Source: Hyphodiscus hymeniophilus | Taxonomy: Eukaryota; Ascomycota; Leotiomycetes; Helotiales; Hyphodiscaceae | Reading direction: 5' to 3' | Assembly (NCBI GenBank): GCA_016508695.1 | Contig: VNKQ01000022.1 | Location: 124,001-188,000, forward strand | DNA length: 64,000 nt | Shown here: positions 9,513 through 20,446 of the stretch, piece after piece | How positions within the stretch are numbered: the first letter of the stretch is position 1 | Layout of the letters: each line of letters opens with the position of its first letter | Position numbers and translations under genes: made by a program | Notes under the pieces: generated by a model | The model's database searches: none | Told to the model about the DNA's origin: nothing | Seen by the model: only the letters and a program-made list of their open reading frames with translations

Positions 9513-12500
9513 CTACGAATCCAATCCGGCATATGCACATAATTGTTTCAGTACCACCTGTAACCTGGGCTGTACGATCCTCAAAGCCTGAAGCAGATTT
9601 TCCTTGGTCGGCATGCCCGCTAGAGGTATTCTCGACTTCGGATTTTCCGGGTCTCTGCATTTCTCGGCGAGTCGGCGTAGGAGTGAGACACCCCCAAGCG
9701 TGATATGGAGTAGAGCTTCATCTTCCACGCCTTTCGGTACCACCTGTGCTCTTTGATGTGCCGGCGGCGCCGGCTCAAGACAGACCGTCAGAATTAAACG
9801 AGATAAATTCTGTGCGAATCCGTCATCCGATTCAAGCCATGATTTTGCCAATCCTGTTTCGAAACCAGGTGCTAGATTCGACAAAATCTCCGCAGCCAAC
9901 ATCCCTTGCATCAAGAACGGTTTCCGAGCCTCTATGACCGTTATTAAGTTGCCTCGTTTGGGATCCTGCTTATTGTCCGGGAAAGCCGCAATGGCCAGAG
10001 CAAAAGTCTTCGTGAGCAGGTCGAATGGTGGGGAAGACGCTACATCAGATGCGAATATCGTCTTGTAGTGCGTCCTATTTGGTTCATCACGAGCAAGTAG
10101 CTTTGCCAGACTGTCGACAGCTGGAGGAAGGTAGCGGTGAATTGCGGGATCGTATGGAGAGAATGTTACTCGGTCGGAGCCTGCTACGTTTGGCGGAGGA
10201 CAAGGTGCAAATGCTAGGAGGAAGTGGAGGAGACATAAAGCCTGTTCTCGTCCAGGCAACTCGATCGCCTGTGCAAGGTTCGATAAAAAGATAATGATAT
10301 CCTTCATGAAATCCAACGTGTTTTGATTCGTCCGGAGAAGCATGTTGCGGGTCCCCAAATACCGGATCACCACACAGATAAATTTGATGACCAGCTCGTC
10401 CGCCAGCAGAGCGTGGTTTGTCTCATAAAACGAAAGGTTCCGCATGATAGTGCTGATACATATCAGTCTATCAACTGCTCTGTCGAGATCGTATTCAGAC
10501 GTTCCAAAAGCGGGTATGTCTTGCAATAACTCCTGCTCGCATCGACAACCACGTACAACATCTTCGTATGAGTTGACGAGCATAACGTCCGACACTTCTG
10601 CTGCACTCTCCGCAAGAAGCTCCACTTGATCCTCGGCACAGTCTATTAAAGTCTCCACGAGATCTTCGCAGGCTCTCAAATCCAAGTTCAACCTTGATTC
10701 GACAGACAGTGAGACCAAAGTGTCCAAGGCCAATCGTACTTCAGAGTGAATACCACATTGGAGGCTCATTGTCAAAGCGTGGACATCGATTGAACCAAGA
10801 TCAACGACGGCAGGAATATCAGGCTTGTATTGTGTCAAAGCGCCGCCGACTTTTAACAATGATTCTGGGTCGACGCCACCAAAGGTATCCAATACCCGAA
10901 CCTTGGGATCTAGCTCCTCGGGTAGACTGAACTCCTGAGGTGGAGGAGGTCCCCCAGGCCCGGGTTCCACTTGTGGCGATGCTAACGATATATTTCCAGT
11001 CTTGGTTACTGATACAGGTGAGGGCATGGTGAAAGAGGTGCCATTTTGAACAGGAGTAGCCTCAGCACTTCTCGAAAGGCTATTCCGCGAGTGGCTGTGC
11101 GACCCTACCTGCGGTTGGCCCTGGGCTGGTTGTGGAGTTGAGAATCCATTGATGCTCGGTTGTTGTGGATGATGCATCTGGCCCATCTGTTTGACAGGTG
11201 TACCTTGCACTTGTTGTTGCTGCTGGATATGGCTTTGCTGGGCCATCAACTGTTGTTGTTGCAAATAATGCTGTGATTGTTGTGATTGCTGTGTTGGAAC
11301 TTGAGCATTCATCTGCTTGGTAGGGGACATCTGTCCAGCCATCTGCCCAGCTTGACCTTGCTGTAACATGCGTTGCCTTTGTTGGTTCATAGTCCAGGCT
11401 TCCTCGAAAAGGGCCAGATTCCTTTCGTAGTGGTGTCTCAATTGCGGAGCTGCATTCGGGTTCTGGAGAGGATTAAACTGCAACGCCTGTGCAACAGACG
11501 GCCAGCCATTTCCAGCCGTGACCTTCTTGAACCCCCCAAACTTCACTACGGCCATATACAAAGCCATTATCGATATTTTGCGATCCCCGACCACAGGATT
11601 CACGTCTAAGGGAAGATTCTTCGATTGCATAAAAGCTACAAGACTTTTCATGAAGTTATCTTGATTCGGACCTCGAGATTGAGAAGCTGGTTGTTGAGGA
11701 CGTACACCACCGGGGAATTGAGGATTGGCTCCTGGCATTTGGGGGTTGGCCAAAGGGCTTGAATTTGGGGCCATGTTCTGCCTTTGGGCGGCCATCAAAG
11801 TTTGTTGCTGCAGCTGCTGTTGCAACCGCATTTGCATCATCTTCTGCTGTTCGATGGAGCCAGGTCTTGCTTGTCCGCCTTGCTGACCTTGTTGCTGTGC
11901 TTGTTGCTGGGCCATTGGGTTGAACATCTGTGGTTGCATCTGAGACTGCATCTGAGGCGTAGACATGGCATTCTGAGGGGGTACTGAGGTTCGACCAGGA
12001 GTCGTGTAGTTCTGGTTGAAGCCTTGTGCGAACCCAGGATTTTGAGCATATGGATTGTTCTGGGGTGTATCGACGCGATTGCCGTGTTCCGAATGTGATG
12101 GAGAAGCTTGAGGAGCAAAGTGTTGTGCCGCAGGAGAGAAAGGATGCGGAGAGGCGGTAGAGACTCGTTGAGGGACACCACCAGGTCGTAGCTGGTTGGC
12201 CATTATTGGGGATGGACTAGCATTGGAAGTTCCGTTCTGCAGATGCGAATATGGTGATTGTTGAGGCGCGTGTTGCTGGGGGGCACTATTTGGATAGCCT
12301 TGGTATGGCTGTTGAGGAGTTTGGGAGCGCGAGTTGGGTATCATGCCAGGCGCTTGTCGAGGTGATGTGCCTAAGCTATCTTCTCTAGGTCTTGGTCGCT
12401 TGGATGGGACGACCGGGTTTGTTTGATAGACTGGGTTGTTGAAGGCTGGAGACCCATTGCGCATCCCACCATTCTGCATGCGCTGTTGTAACTGCTGATT

Positions 12501-12644
12501 CTGGAACTGGGAAGGATCGAAGGCAGTAGGGTTATTCATAAAGGTAGAAGGGTCAAGCATGTTTGCGCCGGCGTTGGGATCGAGATGGTTGAAGCCAGCG
12601 CCATTGTGATTTTGGACGGCGGCTTCGTTCATCCAGGAGCTCAT
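9513..12644 (-). CDS. SWI1: SWI/SNF chromatin-remodelling subunit Swi1 (ARID protein)
   Basis: A single open frame of 1043 residues. Residues 1-320 are Gln/Asn/Pro/Met-rich with many poly-Q runs. The ARID (BRIGHT) DNA-binding domain lies at about 325-418: NFMKSLVAFMQSKNLPL, ISIMALYMAVVKFGGFKKVT, the W of NGWPSVAQAL, and LRHHYERNLALFEEAW. A second Gln-rich stretch follows (about 420-560), then a helical C-terminal region (about 585-1043) like that of fungal Swi1. Swi1 is the ARID-bearing subunit of SWI/SNF, which remodels nucleosomes at promoters in the nucleus (known). Poly-Q stretches of this kind underlie the prion behaviour of yeast Swi1; whether this protein can do the same is unknown. 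The start MSSWMNEAA is the first ATG of the frame, preceded by a long non-coding region. Confidence 0.93.
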   Translation of the reverse strand: MSSWMNEAAVQNHNGAGFNHLDPNAGANMLDPSTFMNNPTAFDPSQFQNQQLQQRMQNGGMRNGSPAFNNPVYQTNPVVPSKRPRPREDSLGTSPRQAPGMIPNSRSQTPQQPYQGYPNSAPQQHAPQQSPYSHLQNGTSNASPSPIMANQLRPGGVPQRVSTASPHPFSPAAQHFAPQASPSHSEHGNRVDTPQNNPYAQNPGFAQGFNQNYTTPGRTSVPPQNAMSTPQMQSQMQPQMFNPMAQQQAQQQGQQGGQARPGSIEQQKMMQMRLQQQLQQQTLMAAQRQNMAPNSSPLANPQMPGANPQFPGGVRPQQPASQSRGPNQDNFMKSLVAFMQSKNLPLDVNPVVGDRKISIMALYMAVVKFGGFKKVTAGNGWPSVAQALQFNPLQNPNAAPQLRHHYERNLALFEEAWTMNQQRQRMLQQGQAGQMAGQMSPTKQMNAQVPTQQSQQSQHYLQQQQLMAQQSHIQQQQQVQGTPVKQMGQMHHPQQPSINGFSTPQPAQGQPQVGSHSHSRNSLSRSAEATPVQNGTSFTMPSPVSVTKTGNISLASPQVEPGPGGPPPPQEFSLPEELDPKVRVLDTFGGVDPESLLKVGGALTQYKPDIPAVVDLGSIDVHALTMSLQCGIHSEVRLALDTLVSLSVESRLNLDLRACEDLVETLIDCAEDQVELLAESAAEVSDVMLVNSYEDVVRGCRCEQELLQDIPAFGTSEYDLDRAVDRLICISTIMRNLSFYETNHALLADELVIKFICVVIRYLGTRNMLLRTNQNTLDFMKDIIIFLSNLAQAIELPGREQALCLLHFLLAFAPCPPPNVAGSDRVTFSPYDPAIHRYLPPAVDSLAKLLARDEPNRTHYKTIFASDVASSPPFDLLTKTFALAIAAFPDNKQDPKRGNLITVIEARKPFLMQGMLAAEILSNLAPGFETGLAKSWLESDDGFAQNLSRLILTVCLEPAPPAHQRAQVVPKGVEDEALLHITLGGVSLLRRLAEKCRDPENPKSRIPLAGMPTKENLLQALRIVQPRLQVVLKQLCAYAGLDS

Positions 12645-13610
12645 GTCTGTGGGAAGTAGTTGAGGCGACCCATCTGCAGCGGCAACACAAAGTCAGCGAT
12701 CAGATATCGAAGGACGTCCTTGTAGGAGAAGATTGAGGGCCGAATAGAGATGGCCAGGCGCGGCAAGTGGCCAGTCGCGATGAAAGGCACAACGCGGTTC
12801 GACGAGGACACTGGAGAGGGAAAGGGGGATACAATGCCATGAACCATCATCCAGGCCATCAATGGGCGATAACGCGCATCGAAGGCATCTAAAGGATGTC
12901 ACGAGACATTGAATGGGGAAGAGAGGAGGAGGAATGGAAGGGTGTGTTCGTACCAGTTCACGCGCAGTGTGTTGATTGTATGTTGAGACTCGTCGTGTAA
13001 GGTTTAATTGAGTCCGAAGCCGGATCGGGTTTAGCTCGAGCTGAGAAGGGCGAGCCAATACCGCCGAAATGACGAGAGATACGGCAATCGGAATTGGGAA
13101 CCAGAGGGATTCTGTAACCTATAAAATTGATTGGGGGGGTCAGCTATGGAGATCCCATTTCTATTGGATCCCGCCGAAATATGGGGAAGGCGATTGATAG
13201 ACCGAGATGGGGAGAAAGGAGAAAGCTCGTGGCTGGTGTGATTGGGGTCACGTTTTTGAGGGTGATTTTTTTCTTTGGTTGTGAGATCAGGTGAGGCGAA
13301 TGTTTGTTTCTCTTTGCCGACAAGCGGTGAAGTGGCAAAAAAGAGAGATTCGGATCGAGGGTAAGTAAGGCAGATGCATAAAGGGGCCGTGTGACAACAC
13401 GACCACTTGCATTATTGGGACGTACCTTGACTGATGATCCAAGGGGGAAGCTGAAGCGTGTAAAGATCCAGACTGGGTGTCTGCGACGACAGGGACCAAG
13501 ACGGGGGCTGAGGGGGATTGGGGTAGGGTGGAGGGGATCTGGTGGATGGATGGGGGGGGGTGGGCTGGGTGATGGAAGGACCGGCAGAGGGAGATACAGG
13601 TGGCAGCAGC

Positions 13611-13670
13611 AGGTGGAAGGTTGGAAGGTTGGAAGGTGGAAGGTGGAGATTGATGGATGGATGGATGGAT
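13611..13670. repeat. GGAAGGTT / GGAT low-complexity tract
   Basis: Repeats of TTGGAAGG and GGTGGAAG units pass into a TGGA array (GATGGATGGATGGATGGAT, about 13651-13670). The tract is strongly G/A-biased on the plus strand. Confidence 0.8.
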
Positions 13671-13812
13671 TTGCGTGTCACCACCTCCTTCTCTTGTGTC
13701 GGAGAATGGGGATGCGGCGTCAGTCGGATAAGTTGAGATGAGTTTGGCCTGGGTGTGAGAGTCTCGTGTCGGAGTGTGAGAACCGTTCAACCGAGACTGC
13801 TGCAGGGCGGGA

Positions 13813-13845
13813 GAAGAAGAAGAAGAAGAAGAAGAAGAAGAAGAA
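13813..13845. repeat. GAA trinucleotide array, 11 copies
   Basis: Eleven uninterrupted GAA units. The identical unit and copy number recur at 14936-14968. Uninterrupted runs of this kind are slippage-prone and can be length-polymorphic. Confidence 0.9.
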
Positions 13846-14069
13846 TAAGCAGCTCGAAATAGAAAGGAGGAAGTTCCAGGAGAGCCTATCCTATCGAGGG
13901 GGTCGAGTACAGTTGGTACTGTAGAGGGCGCGGGTTATCGGGATGTGGCCACCAGGTTGTCCTTTGTGTGCAGTGAGTGTGAAAGGTGGAGTGTGAGTGA
14001 GCGTTTAAGGTTGACTGGCAGTCTGGCAGTAGCAGGTCGGCTGGATCCAGGAACACGAGCGAACACAGC

Positions 14070-14101
14070 TGGTAGACTGGTAGACTGGTAGACTGGTAGA
14101 C
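14070..14101. repeat. TGGTAGAC octamer minisatellite, 4 copies
   Basis: Four perfect TGGTAGAC units, followed by degenerate GGACTGAGACT repeats up to about 14150. Confidence 0.9.
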
Positions 14102-14283
14102 CGGGTGGACTGAGACTGGACTGAGACTGGACTGTTGGGACTGGGACTGGGAACAGCTGTGCGAAAACGTTGCAAAAGAAGCCAAAGCCACTTAGCCCAG
14201 TGCCCACTGTTCCCGCCTAGGCAAGCGAGTCCAATCGACCTCCCCATCCCCCCGTTGAAGCCGGGTCAGATCATGGAACTCGT

Positions 14284-14349
14284 ACTCTTACTCTTACTCT
14301 TACTCTTACTCTTACTCTTACTCTTACTCTTACTCTTACTCTTACTCTT
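14284..14349. repeat. ACTCTT hexamer array, 11 copies
   Basis: Eleven perfect ACTCTT units (66 bp). One frame would encode alternating Leu codons, which explains the spurious poly-Leu frame here. The unit is not a canonical TTAGGG telomere repeat. Confidence 0.95.
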
Positions 14350-14935
14350 GACCAGCCACACTCAAATCAATGTGAAGTGAGGTCAGTAGTGAGAGAATCG
14401 TCGTTCGTTGCCTTCCAAGTCCATGGAGGAGGAGGATGTTGACCCATATCCGGATAACTGTCTGTCAATTCTGCGCTGGTTAATGGGCATAGCAAGGGGG
14501 GGGTCTGGACGGGATGAGGCAGTGGTTTCTGCATGCGGTGAAGCCTCGATGCTGCTTTACTCTACCTGTACTCGCATGCGATGGCCACCCTTCTCTGCTG
14601 CTCGTACAGCCTGAGGTCCGATGGTCGAAATGCACGGCGCATGTGTGACACTTGGAGCTCATCGCGAGATTCCCATGGGGAGATTGTCGTAGACGTAGAA
14701 CTGGCCAGGGACAAACGAAGAGTGTCGATGGTCCGATGTGGCCAGCGCCAGGCGGTGGGAAGATTGCTCCGTCGTTGGGCGATTCCATTGGAGCTGTTCG
14801 ATTAGATACGGCGGCGAGCAGCAGGAGAGCGAGTCATTGTCAGCGTTTGCACCTGAGGCTGGGGAACAGTTGGATGAGAAATAGAAACAACTGGAAAAGA
14901 AGAGAGTCAAAGAGAGAGAGAGAGAGATTTAGGAG

Positions 14936-14968
14936 GAAGAAGAAGAAGAAGAAGAAGAAGAAGAAGAA
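14936..14968. repeat. GAA trinucleotide array, 11 copies
   Basis: Eleven GAA units, directly preceded by a GA-dinucleotide tract at about 14910-14926. Confidence 0.9.
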
Positions 14969-15584
14969 AAAGAAGAAGGCTCTGTGGGGAATCCTCAATA
15001 GAAATAGAAATGCCGAGAAAGATTGTCTGTCTGCTCCTTTTCGGACCAGGCCCAAAAGGCATGGCAGTGGCAGCCTTTTTAATCACGCTTCCCCAGAAAT
15101 GTGGTGAGAGGGAACCCAGGCCAGAGGCACGGATAAGCGTCCGGCTCGACTGGTTGGGTAGCAGCACCCTTCGACTTAATACTAATAGTTCCTACCTACC
15201 TACCTATCAAGCTGGTCCTGGTCTGGCTCGATCGAAGACGTTGTACAGAGCAGAGAAGTAATTTCATTCCCCTCTCAGAGTCTCCACATGTACCATCAAT
15301 TCAACTTCATCACTCATGCCGGTGCTAGGTTGATTTGATGGCATTATCGTGCTGTTCACCCATGCTCTCCGTTCTCCGTTCTATTTCGAAGCATCTGCTT
15401 ACTGCTTGGTGGTGAGTGAGCATGGCATGGGGCTCGTGGCTGACTTTGCTTCTTGACAAAGACTCCGGGTACAGTAAGTAAATAACTTGTATCTCACTGG
15501 CCAGCCTCGGGAGACATGACTGAGAATGAAGAGACCCTCTCAATTGGAGCATTGGCGAGTTGTAGTACAGATAGATGCATGCCA

Positions 15585-15612
15585 TGCCAACTGCCAACTG
15601 CCAACTGCCAAC
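15585..15612. repeat. TGCCAAC heptamer minisatellite, 4 copies
   Basis: Four perfect tandem TGCCAAC units. Confidence 0.9.
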
Positions 15613-16002
15613 TCCCCTGCACGAGAGTGATGAGACACCCGCCCAGTACGTGTCAGAGACATCAAATACTGGTGGCCATAGATAACCCCCGTTAGGATGG
15701 ATATAAGCACATCTCGTTCTGGAAGGTCGCGCTTAATAGTGAGATGTGAACACAGATATCGAGCACCACATTAGATGCATCCCAGAGCATGGACTTCCTC
15801 TTTCTGCGAAGCTGCAGATGAACCCCCCCTAACGCCCCAAGGGGAAGGGCCCAATCCTGCTTTAGCGAGTCCACATCCTTGCTCAGCGGGCCCTGACCGA
15901 CCCAACACCAACTGGAGAGCTCCCCTGCCGGACCTACCAGCAACATCCAACCACCATATCCGTACGACGTGATCCGCAACACGTTCACGTCAATCCAAGG
16001 CC

Positions 16003-17145
16003 ATGGTCAAACGGAGAGCAAAGGATGTCGAGGGTGGGTTGCAAGCCGAGGAACCGAGACGGTCTTCGAGAAGGGTTTCTACGACTAGAGATGAGGTGGT
16101 TCCAGAAGGGAAATCAAGACAAGCTGCGGCTTCCAAAACTAAGGAGATAGTGAAGAGACCATGGAAAGATGCATCAACTGTCAGCGGAGAAGAGAATAAG
16201 AGTTCCGACACGGTATGGCTCAAGATTCAAATGCATTTGTGCCGTTGCTCTTTTCAAGCTTCGACTTTATCACATCACGTTTCTGCATATCACAGGAGGA
16301 CTCATTGTTCCCCTCTCCCTGGCCATGTTCTGTTGATCTAGTCAGCTAATACTATGATGTAGAAGAAGCCCGAGTCGAAAGAAAAGCCAACTGCCGTCAC
16401 CAACGTATCAGCTCTCACTGCTCCACCCGGTCGTCAATATTGGCTCATGAAAGCCGAGCCCGAATCACGTCTGGAAAAGGGTCACGACATTAAGTTCTCA
16501 ATCGATGATCTCGCCTCCAAAACCGAGCCAGAGCCATGGGATGGTATGTCATCTTCCCCTTCTCGCCGGAACGCCTGCTGACATGGCTACAGGTATTCGA
16601 GCGTATCCAGGTATTCCTTCCTCTTTGTACAAGTAAACCAGACACTAACGAGACAGCACGGAACAACCTACGAGCGATGAAGAAAGGCGACTTGGCATTC
16701 TTCTACCACTCCTCCTGCAAGGTCCCCGCAATAGTAGGAATCATGGAGATAGTCCGCGAGCACACACCCGATCGTTCGTCTCCCGTCCTTATTTCCCATC
16801 GCCTTTCCTTCCCTTTCCACATCCCTTCCACATCCCTTCAACATCTCCCTCTGAATCCCAGCTAACACCCCCAGTATCCGCCCACGACCCCTCAGCACCC
16901 TACCACGACGCTTCTTCCACCCCGAGAACCCCAAGTGGTCAGTAGTGCACGTTGAATTCCGGAAGAAGCTCTCTACGCCCGTCACGCTCAAGGAACTACG
17001 CACGTTCCAGGCCGAGAAGGGGAATCCGTTGGAGGCAATGCAGATGTTGAAGCTTACGAGGTTGAGTGTTTCGAAGGTCAGTGCGGAGGAGTGGGGGTTT
17101 TTGAAGGGTGTTATGGAGGGGAATGGTGATGTTGTGGAAGGGTAG
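16003..17145 (+). CDS. THYN1-like EVE-domain protein with an apparent 1-nt frameshift
   Basis: Five exons: 16003-16212, 16363-16543, 16593-16610 (18 nt), 16657-16773 and 16875-17145. The basic N-terminus (MVKRRAKD) and Ser/Lys-rich region suit a nuclear protein. The EVE domain begins QYWLMKAEPE (about residue 93) and continues WDG-IRAYP-ARNNLRAMKKGD across two introns, then AFFYHS, VGIMEIV, ENPKWSVVHVEFR and LRTFQ. EVE/THYN1 proteins resemble YTH and PUA-like domains that bind modified nucleobases (known); the ligand here is unknown. In exon 5 the family pattern (DPxxPYxDxSS-PENPKW) is read in one frame up to position 16922 and in another from 16924. The shift lies at a CCCC run (16920-16923), where one more base would restore continuity; as read, the first frame stops at 16942-16944. 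Either the gene is broken or a base was lost in sequencing. Confidence 0.82.
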
Positions 17146-17876
17146 AGGGAGGGGATAGCTGGATTGCGTATATGGTGCTTATGGTGAGCAGCTAACGAAC
17201 TCGTGTTCGGTACGAGCTGGGAAGACTCAGGCTCTCAGCGCTGTTGATGGAGTCATTGGTAGGTAGGTTCTCATCTACAGAAGACAATGACATTTGCTAC
17301 GTAGGTGCCTAGTGGAAATTTGATAGGTGGGGAATAGTCGCATGTCGATCTCGCACGGTGTTATGAGAGGTTCTACTGAGCCTTAAGCCCTATGAAGAAA
17401 TTGCTGCATGAAAATAACTTCTGGAGGCAATCGATAGTATTCTTCATGGTTACGTGGTAATTATCATACTTAACTCTACTTGATTATGTCGTTGAGATGA
17501 AGCGATTGGGGAAACTATCCGATAAGCCTGAGATTACTTTGCCAAAATGGGATTATTTTACAAAGCCAATTCCCAACGAACTGTTGCAAAAATCGTTTGC
17601 CTCAAACAGTGAAAGTCATCAGAAGCAGTCTCTCTTGGACAAGTTTCACCGTTTACCTTAATCAAAGACAATGTCTGATTGGACATGACAGCCCCACTCT
17701 AGTATCACATGATCTGCGTCACATCTGTGGCTGTGCATTTCGCCCCTCCAAGTTTTGTTCTTTGGAGACAACAATCATTTCCATCGATAGTCACTAACAC
17801 AAACGCATCGTCGTGCCTCTGGATGCTCGAGCATAGCTATCCTTGAGCAACCCAAATTATCACAGCTGTCTACAGA
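17146..17876. other. Intergenic region upstream of VID27
   Basis: About 730 bp between tandem genes. I see no gene in it. It should hold the terminator of the EVE gene and the VID27 promoter. Confidence 0.5.
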
Positions 17877-20446
17877 ATGTTTGTCCTCAGAAATGGTATG
17901 TGATTCCTCCTATTATCCCCAAGTCCTTCGACCCCTCCATCGCGTCAACATCAGGCGCGACCTGGCATGCGAAGAAATTGTTTGCGAAAACAAACTGACT
18001 CTCAATAGTTGGCAAGCTGATCTTCGGCGACACCTCAAAGGAATCCTTGATCGAGCTGCCACAAGGCCAACTTTACCTCGTCCGACCACTCTCCCCGAAA
18101 GGCTACTCCGAACTCATCTTCAAAGACGCCGCGGCACAAATTCGACGAACTGGCCAAGACTACCAATACCAGCTTGTTGTTCAGCGCGCATACGAAGAGG
18201 GCGAAGCAGAGCTCCTGGAAGATGAGGAGGCAGAGGATCCAGACATTGCTGCGTTGTCTGCCGAACGTGATGAGAAGACTTTCCTGCTGGACGGAGAGCT
18301 GCATTTCAGATCGGAGATCAGAGAAGGCGGTGAGAAAGTGTTGGCTTGGAGAGACTTGAGCGGTGACGTTGGTGATCTCTACGAGTTCGTTTGCGATAAT
18401 TCGGTCGATACCGCACAAGTGCAAGCTTTCGAGATAACTGCATTGAATTGCCAATACGAGCGAAAGTATCGCAAGAATTACCAGACTGCGACCGAGCAAG
18501 AGCTTGCGGAGTTTGTCTTCGACAGCGACCAGCCTATACCCAGCGCGAGCCCTGCCCATAGCCCCGCGGCGCAATCCCCAACCAGCATGCCTTCAGTTCC
18601 TTCGGTTGCGTCGTCATCAGCGCTTCGAAACTCTGCCAACTCTGCTCTGAAGAGAGAGCGAACCCCTACGAAATCCAGAGCTCTAAAACCAGCTTTGGAG
18701 CGAGAGGACACTCCGACAGAAGCTCCGAAAGTTGCAACGCACCCTTCTGCGATCTCGACTCTCGCAGAGGAGACCGCAGAACTTCATCTCTTCGACTTCA
18801 CGTCAGGAGCATTTATCATCCAAGATCCACTGGTTACTGCATCCGTTACCGAAATCGGCAAGTTCAGATATTGGTTACAGATAAGTGGTAAGGAGAGAGA
18901 CTGGCTCGGCCAAGCTGTGATTGCAGACATCAACCCAGTCTTCAATTTCGAATTTCTATCCTTCATATTCAATGCATACTCAGAAGATGGCTCGGCTTAC
19001 TCGTGGCTACTTCGTTTCAGAGATCAAGACACAGTTGTGCGATTCCAGGAGGGTCTCATGCAAGCTTTGTGGGAACAACTGAACGAGATGAAATGGAATA
19101 AGACAAAGGAAGACGACCGGGAGTATGTTTTGGAGGCTTTCCAGGATCTTACGATGGACGACGTACAACCGGAGGAGGAGGAAGAAGAAGAGGTTGAAGA
19201 TGACGGGCAACGAAGTGAGCACTACGATAGCGACGAAGATGAGGATGATGTTGTGGTTCGTGACGACGATGGTAACGTCAATTCGCAACTGGCCGTAGGC
19301 TACAAGCATGACCGATCATTCGTGGTTCGAGGATCCAAGATCGGCGTTTTCAAGCACACACCTAACAACAATCTGGAGTTCTCGACGAACATCTCCAAAG
19401 TCGAAACCCCAGGTGGCAAGCTCTTCAGCCCTAAGAAGGTCATGTTGCATGCTGAAGACACGAATATGATCCTCCAGAACGAAGCAGACCCCAACTCGCT
19501 GTATCGTATGGATCTGGAATATGGCAAGATCGTGGATGAATGGAAGGTCCATGACGATATCCAAGTCAATACCTTTGCTCCAGAGAGCAAATTCTCACAA
19601 ATGACAGGAGAGCAGACTTTCCTTGGTCTTTCCCGCAATGCCCTATACCGCATCGATCCTCGTCTCGCAGGTAACAAGCTGGTGGACTCTGAACTCAAAC
19701 AATACGCATCCAAGAATGATTTCTCTGCTGCAGCGACTACCGACAAAGGTCACATAGCTGTAGCGAGTAACAAAGGCGATATCAGACTGTTCGACCGTCT
19801 AGGTATCAACGCTAAGACGCATATTCCTGCCCTTGGAGATCCCATTATTGGTCTTGATGTCAGTGCGGATGGTCGTTGGGTTCTCGCGACTTGCCGTACC
19901 TATCTGTTGCTCATCGACTCTCTCCAAAAGGAAGGCAAGAATGAAGGCAAACTCGGCTTCGAGAAGGCCTTTGGTAAAGACTCAAAGCCACAACCTCGCC
20001 GTCTCGGTCTCACTCCTTCCCACGTGGCGCAATTCCAGCACGAAACCGGTGTTCCTCTGTCTTTTACTCCTGCTCGCTTCAACACTGGAGAAGGTCTTAA
20101 CGAGACTTCCATTATCACTGCCACTGGTCCGTTTATCGTCACCTGGAATATGAAGAAGGTGTTGCGGGGTAGCAAGGACTCTTACAGTATCAAGCGATAT
20201 GCCGAAGAAGTCAAGGCAGATAACTTCAAATACGGCAGCGACAAGAACGTCATCGTTGCCCTGCCCAATGAGGTCAACATGGTCGCGAAGCAATCCTTCA
20301 AGAAGCCTACGAGAGAGAGTATCGCCACGCCCGCGAATATTGGCCGGGGTAGTTTCGGCGGTCGACAGAGTGCCGGCAGAATCGGCACCCGGGAGAGCGG
20401 AAGATATAAGCTGGGCAAGGAGGATGTGGTCAATTCTCCCTATTAA
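17877..20446 (+). CDS. VID27: Vid27 family protein (vacuolar import and degradation 27)
   Basis: Exon 1 (17877-17895) codes only for MFVLRN plus one base. A 113-nt intron (GTATGT donor, CTGAC branch, TAG acceptor) leads to exon 2 (18009-20446), giving 818 residues, normal for the family. The start is chosen because it yields MFVLRN-VGKLIFGDTSKES, the typical N-terminus; the downstream ATG at 18047 would cut it off. Order: N-terminal domain (about 1-150), Ser/Pro-rich linker, PH-like domain (about 250-370, HLFDFTSGAFIIQDP), a Glu-rich tract (about 390-400) and Asp-rich stretch, then the conserved C-terminal WD40-like Vid27 domain (about 410-770, SFVVRGSKIGVFKHT, IAVASNKGDIRLFDRLG, ISPFIVTWNMKKVL-like end). 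Yeast Vid27 is linked to vacuolar import and degradation, mechanism poorly known; the function is by homology. Confidence 0.93.

Larger units (their letters stand above)
12645..16002. other. Long divergent intergenic region rich in microsatellites
   Basis: About 3.4 kb between the starts of SWI1 (minus) and the THYN1-like gene (plus). The long frames here are products of simple repeats (poly-Leu from an ACTCTT array, Ser/Pro-rich frames from purine tracts), not genes. It holds at least six distinct microsatellite or minisatellite arrays and several poly-G runs. A long regulatory or leader region for SWI1 is plausible, but no specific element can be named. Confidence 0.6.

Noticed and set aside
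13287..13790. Pro/Ser/His-rich frame on the minus strand
   Set aside because: Its composition comes from GGAT and GGAAGG repeats read in reverse; there is no non-repetitive core.
14284..14349. Internal telomere-like repeat
   Set aside because: The unit is ACTCTT, not TTAGGG or a known fungal telomere variant.
14135..14380. Frame ending in a long poly-Leu stretch
   Set aside because: The Leu run is the translation of the ACTCTT microsatellite.
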